Of a DNA stretch of 64,000 nt, positions 59,880 to 64,000 are shown piece by piece (the first letter of the stretch is position 1; each line of letters begins with the position of its first letter). A program made the translations under genes and the position numbers. The stretch comes from Opisthorchis felineus (Eukaryota > Platyhelminthes > Trematoda > Opisthorchiida > Opisthorchiidae). The stretch spans positions 1,914,771-1,978,770 of the forward strand of contig SJOL01007141.1 of the NCBI GenBank assembly GCA_004794785.1. Reading direction: 5' to 3'. The notes under the pieces were generated by a model. It did no database searches. It was not told the DNA's origin and was given only the letters and a program-made list of their open reading frames with translations.

Positions 59880-61915
59880 CTTCATTTGACCGGTCGACTA
59901 CATCGGCTGAGAATGGACGCGGTGTTAGCTGCAGCGAAGTCGTTTTTCATCTCGTGGGCTTTCAAAACCCCCCAACATCCTCTGTCATCCCTGAAGATCT
60001 TGACCATCCGGCGTTTGAGGGACCTGCATGCACCGTCGTAGTGTTTAGTTGCTGGTAATGTTTCTCTGAAGGCAGTAAAATATGCTGACCTCGATGTCAT
60101 CCAGTTTTTATTTGGTCGATTGGGATGGCTTGGGCAGACGATTCTGAAAGCTGAAAGTATAGCTCCTTTCAGTCTCTTCCACTCAACCGTCATCGGCGTG
60201 ACAGTGTGTTTCCAGTAGCTTTCCAGCGAGATCAGTGTGTGTTGAGTTACTGAAAGTTGTCAAAGTTGGTGAAAGGGAATTACTCTGCATCGGCAAGCGT
60301 AATTCTGAGGGCAGGAGAACTGATGACCGACTGCGCACAATGGTATGATTTGGGCCAAGTTGATTACCCTAGAAGAAACGGCAAACCTTACTTGAGTCTT
60401 ACCATCGGTCCATGATTAGTCTGTGGTTAGTGGCTTCCAAATAACTCGATATGAGCGCCTATGTTGAAAGTTCGTACTGTTAGGAACAGGCAATGCTCAG
60501 CACAAAAGTGAAGAAGCCTCTCCCTACTATCAGTACGCTGAGCATTGACCCCGAGTCTGCCATGAACCACGCTTGGTAATTTGTTGGAATATTGGTAGCT
60601 CGGGTGCATTAGTTGGTAATTGATCAGGTGGCTGTTGATCTGTTCGCCGAGCTTGGCAATTGGTTTGCAAACGTTTCGTCACCATTCGAGGAGACATCTT
60701 CAGTGCGCTGTTGGGTGGGTCACGCTTATCACGGGGTTAGGCTTCAAAATCGAGCGCCCATATCCCCGGTCAGGGCGACAACATCCATTCATTTTGCTGA
60801 AGAATGGAAGCAGTCGTGACATACATCGGTGAAATCCGTCGTTCCTAGCTTCGGAAATGCAGTCTTCCGGGGCGTGTGCTGATACAACAAATGAACACCG
60901 TTTGCCGTATCCACCTGCGTCGGTCTTAACTGAGCCAGACAACCGTGCAACGCAAAGACGACTGTTTACTGGGATCCAGTCTAGTAAAGCGTTTTCGGCC
61001 CTGGGAATGACTCCAACTCCCACACCATAAATAGCACAAGTCACTGCTCCAGGGTCACCAGATACCTGAAGATTGTAATGCAGAACATCTGAGCTCGTCC
61101 TAACCGGCTTGAAGTGAACGACCGAAGTAGGGGTCTTGTATGCGTGTTTCGGAGACACATGTTTCTACAAAAAAGGAAAGCAAGGTTTCATCAAGAGAGA
61201 CCTGTTACTAAATTTGACACAGATTGCTGACACTGAATGTTTCAACCTGGATTACATCACTTTAGTTTACTAGGGGAGCGATTCAGTTTATGTTGTTGGG
61301 CGATAGTTTAAACACGAAATAATGGTTGGGGGGACTGGTAGACGGGTTGAGCACAGTAGAGAGGGTATGTGGATAAGCGAATGATACTTCCCGGTTGCCC
61401 AATCCAAAGAAGAGTGTTTGGTTCAAGTACCCTACCTTGAACCTTTGACTCAGTTTAACGCATAAGACAGTGGGTGGATGTAGAGTATTGTTCGCAGACC
61501 CTTCCCGTAGCCTCCGACACAAACGTTTGAACCGCGAGACAATGGTTGGTAGGATTTTATTGAAGTGCCCTTTTCGGGCGATCTGAATGTGCGAATGTTA
61601 GGGCCAGCTTTTCTAACCCGCCATTCCTCGGAAGAAGGCAGCATCGTTGCTTCCATAAGTATGGACATGGAGGTCGCCTGAAGGGAACGCCTTACTACCT
61701 TCGCACTCCTATTGCAGGGGACAGTACGATTTTACCTCCAGACCGCCTCGTAAAACGATTTCTCGCAGCAAGGAAACCCACTGCTATTCGGGGGACTGCT
61801 CCTCATTAACTTTTCTGAGATGGCTGAACTGAGTTTCTGCTACTATAGCCCACAGGATCATTGCAGCACCGACGCCAGACCAATTCGAAAAGGTGACAGC
61901 TTCAGGCCGGGATCT
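59880..61915 (-). mobile_element. RTE copy d: 5' region, endonuclease and linker, dead
   Basis: Minus strand: 5' region 61915-61270 with the repeat frame (FKVGYLNQTLFFGLGNREVS); endonuclease 61150-60780 (GVGVIPRAENALLDWIPVNS, LCVARLSGSVKTDAGGYGKR, CSFVVSAHAPEDC); a fold-back element at 60607-60705; then LGVNAQRTDSRERLLHFCAE (60530-60585) and the EN-RT linker 60190-59885 (CRSLKRRMVKIFRDDRGCWG). The reverse transcriptase is missing and Penelope sequence begins 120 bases further on. Confidence 0.75.
60607..60705. repeat. fold-back element, family F, copy 4 (one arm)
   Basis: It reads TGATCAGGTGGCTGTTGATC, TGTTCGCCGAGCTTGGCAAT, GCAAACGTTTCGTCACC and CGAGGAGACATCTTCAGTG, the cleanest single arm of the family. 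The matching right arm is absent. It interrupts the endonuclease of RTE copy d. Confidence 0.65.
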
Positions 61916-62845
61916 AGTAAGTAGTGGGAACTACGGGAGTATCAGAACGAACTTGATAAATACTGTAGAGTTGATGTTTTTAATTTTTGGGTTGAATGGA
62001 AGCTGCGAAAATCAATAAAAACGAATACCTCTGTTAGCGTTTCCGCTTATTAGCTGGCCGTTCTTTCGTAGACGAGGTTTTGGAAATGGTTGTGGTGAAC
62101 CGTACATCAGTGAGTTGTCGTGTGCAATTCGAAGTGTGGTTCCTCCTATCACAGAATTCCCCTAGATTTAGGTTGTACCACGCATTCGCTCCTATCGCCG
62201 TTTTTTATTCGATTGTCGATCACCGGCCCTTGAAGTGGTGGTCTCGGACAAATATGAAGTAACTTAGCTGGCGGTCGATACATTTGGGTGTATCAGATTC
62301 TCAGTGAGGAGTACTGATCGATACAATCGGATTAGGTTCTGTATCCACGAATATTGTCCCTCATTGTGTATATGCTGCTGTGCTTTACACGAGAACAGGA
62401 AATGGAATAAGCCGCACCGGATCCCCAAATAAACTGATTAACCCGACTGATTAATCCAGTAATGTCACAACCACGGAGTACACTGGAGACAGGCCGATAC
62501 CGATCATTCATCCATTAAAAGTAGAAGTGCTTAGTTAGAAGATCGCAAGAGTTAACCGACGAGCGATTATCTTGTAAGAGGACGATTGGCCACCGATTCA
62601 AAACGAAACCGTAGACCCTCAATTTTGTCGAGACCTTGAAGCACCATCAGCCGGTGGATACCAGACGCAGACTACATGCGAAAGCCGACAGGTCGCACCG
62701 AGCAGCGAAACAGAGTGCGAGCATTCGAAAATACACCCACTTGCATACCAATTAGGTTCTCACGGGACACACCCGAATCCCAGTTTCAGTTGCTATGATA
62801 TTCGAGATATCACAATACCTTGTCTAAACGTAGCACACTACTCAT
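61916..62845. other. unassigned sequence
   Basis: A frame at 62080-62262 contains DHRPLKWW, which resembles a Ty3/gypsy RNase H motif, but the rest does not support it. I see nothing else. Confidence 0.3.
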
Positions 62846-62932
62846 AAGGTTGCCGAAAGCAACTCGACAACCAACGACCAGTTTCCTCCTTCTTCTGACA
62901 CATCAGATAGACGCAGTCACACAGGTTCCGTC
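62846..62932 (-). ncRNA. degenerate hammerhead-like motif, Penelope type, copy 2
   Basis: Minus strand: CTATCTGATGTGTC, the GAAGAA loop, then GGAAACTGGTC (62876-62886 on plus). It has the same flanks as copies 1 and 3 (GGTTGACGGAACC and CGGCAACCTTATG). The last A of CUGAUGA is T and stem II is broken, so it is probably inactive. Confidence 0.5.
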
Positions 62933-63084
62933 AACCTTATGTTTTACTTGAACCCCAATCACACGGAATTCGCCAAACACACCTTTTTGCATACCACTTT
63001 GTTCTCCATAGAACTCAAATGAATCCAAGCTGGATCTCTCGTTTGTGGTGTTTATCAATTTGGGTTCAAGTACATAAGGTTGAC

Positions 63085-63159
63085 GGAAACCCGGTGAGTG
63101 CGCCTACCTGACGAGTCCGAAGAACGGCGAAACCGGTCGCAGGTCGTCGACGAGTTTCC
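63085..63159 (+). ncRNA. hammerhead ribozyme-like motif, Penelope type, copy 3
   Basis: Plus strand: core CTGACGA (63108-63114) intact, stem II GTCC-GAAGAA-CGGC with three of four pairs left, GAAA (63129-63132), then palindromic ACCGGT and cleavage triplet GTC, with cleavage predicted after C63138. Stem I pairs GCCTAC with GCAGGT (one mismatch) and, further out, GGAAAC (63085-63090) with GTTTCC (63154-63159), with AAGGTTG/CAACCTT beyond. All invariant core bases are present, so of the three copies this one is the most likely to be active. Confidence 0.65.
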
Positions 63160-63479
63160 AACAACCTTACGAATGGTTACACCTATAGGGTACGAACAGT
63201 TACAAATGGTCAGCTGTCTGGTGAACGAATGGGAAGCCGGTAAAGGGAAGAGAGCAAAACAACCTTACAGTTAGTAAACCTATCTGTGTTCATAGTTCCA
63301 CCTCTTCCGCACCACACTTAGGGTAGCGTATATTTGTAATTTGTTGCATTGTGATATGCTGAAATCCGCGAACACACACAGACGCACGGAACTATCTCCT
63401 CAACAAGACCATTATAGTTCACTCCCCAGACACCAATCAGCTTTCCTCTGCAACCGACCTAAACCTGTCACCTAGTCGT

Positions 63480-64000
63480 GATGGTGGTGTGCTGCAATGA
63501 TTTTGCGGGCTATACTGGCTGGAACTCAGTTCCTAAAGGTTCAAACATGCCAGGAAGGCCAACAGGGAGCAGCCCGACGAAGAACAGCAAGTCCCCGTAC
63601 TGTGAGTAATCGTATTACGAGGCGGTCTGGAGGTAAAGTCGTACTGTTCTCTGCGGTAGGATTATGAAGGCGGTAAGGCGTTGCTCACAGGCGGCCAGCA
63701 AGTCCATAATTATGGGAGCACCGATGCTGCCTTCCCCCGAGGAAGGACGGGTTAGAAAAGGTCTGCCCCAAAAACCGCACACTCCGATCGACCAACGGTT
63801 GACCGTGTCCGCCGGTGCATTACTCAATACGGTCGAAATACTTTTAACACGAGTCTGGTGCTGCTCAAAAGGCACCTGCTGTGCGCAGCTGAACTAGGAG
63901 TGAAATAGAAGTGCCTTACTCCCTGCAGCCAAGTGGGTCAGACTATTGAGTCATTGGCTCCTGTAGAGTTCCCCAAGAAAACCCTAACAACCGCTGTTTC
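63480..64000 (+). mobile_element. RTE copy e: 5' region, runs off the window
   Basis: It matches the 5' regions of copies a and b: TGCTGCAATGATTTTGCGGG, GAGGCGGTCTGGAGGTAAAG, CCCGAGGAAGGACGGGTTAG, CTCAATACGGTCGAAATAC and GGGTCAGACTATTGAGTCAT. The endonuclease would follow to the right of the window. Confidence 0.75.

Noticed and set aside
62080..62262. Frame with DHRPLKWW, like the TDHRPL motif of Ty3/gypsy RNase H
   Set aside because: Only this short match; neighbouring RNase H or reverse-transcriptase blocks are absent.

Overview
The window looks like nuclear DNA of a parasitic flatworm, most likely a digenean trematode. This is inferred from three things seen in the sequence: many decayed non-LTR (RTE-type) and Penelope-type retroelements resembling the digenean families I know, hammerhead-ribozyme motifs of the Penelope type, and a plus-strand gene with short exons and multi-kilobase introns. 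I could not run a search, so the species is open.

The organising feature is one plus-strand protein gene. I could follow it from an internal exon at 791-922, through 2641-3145, 9430-9553, 11517-12268 and 17233-17455, then a weaker exon at 35797-35931, to a 3' group at about 43192-43391, 43700-43853 and 48422-48550. In the first five and the last three exons every splice phase agrees with the next, and most borders have a pyrimidine tract with AG and a GTRAG-type donor. The first exon starts in mid-codon, so the 5' end lies left of the window. Exons may be missing between 17.5 and 43 kb. I do not recognise the protein: the N-terminal half looks folded, the middle is rich in Ser/Thr/Pro and the end is a coiled coil.

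The introns are packed with repeats. They include an antisense Ty3/gypsy integrase remnant (3.3-4.35 kb), a 1 kb inverted repeat (8.24-9.25 kb), a family of fold-back elements (5.2, 15.7, 16.6 and 60.6 kb), a dispersed repeat family S2 with a tRNA-like core (seven copies), a tRNA-derived SINE family S1 (two copies), a 480-bp repeat pair (29.9 and 38.3 kb) and a nearly full-length dead RTE element (26.6-29.5 kb).

From 48.8 kb to the end the window is almost all retrotransposon: RTE copies on plus (48.8-52.5, 53.7-54.4, 63.5-64.0 kb) and on minus (56.4-59.0, 59.9-61.9 kb), with two pieces of a minus-strand Penelope-like reverse transcriptase (59.1-59.8 and 56.1-56.4 kb) split by RTE fragments. 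Hammerhead-like motifs lie at 42.6 kb (minus), 62.9 kb (minus, degenerate) and 63.1 kb (plus). All reverse-transcriptase copies have broken catalytic motifs, so none looks active.
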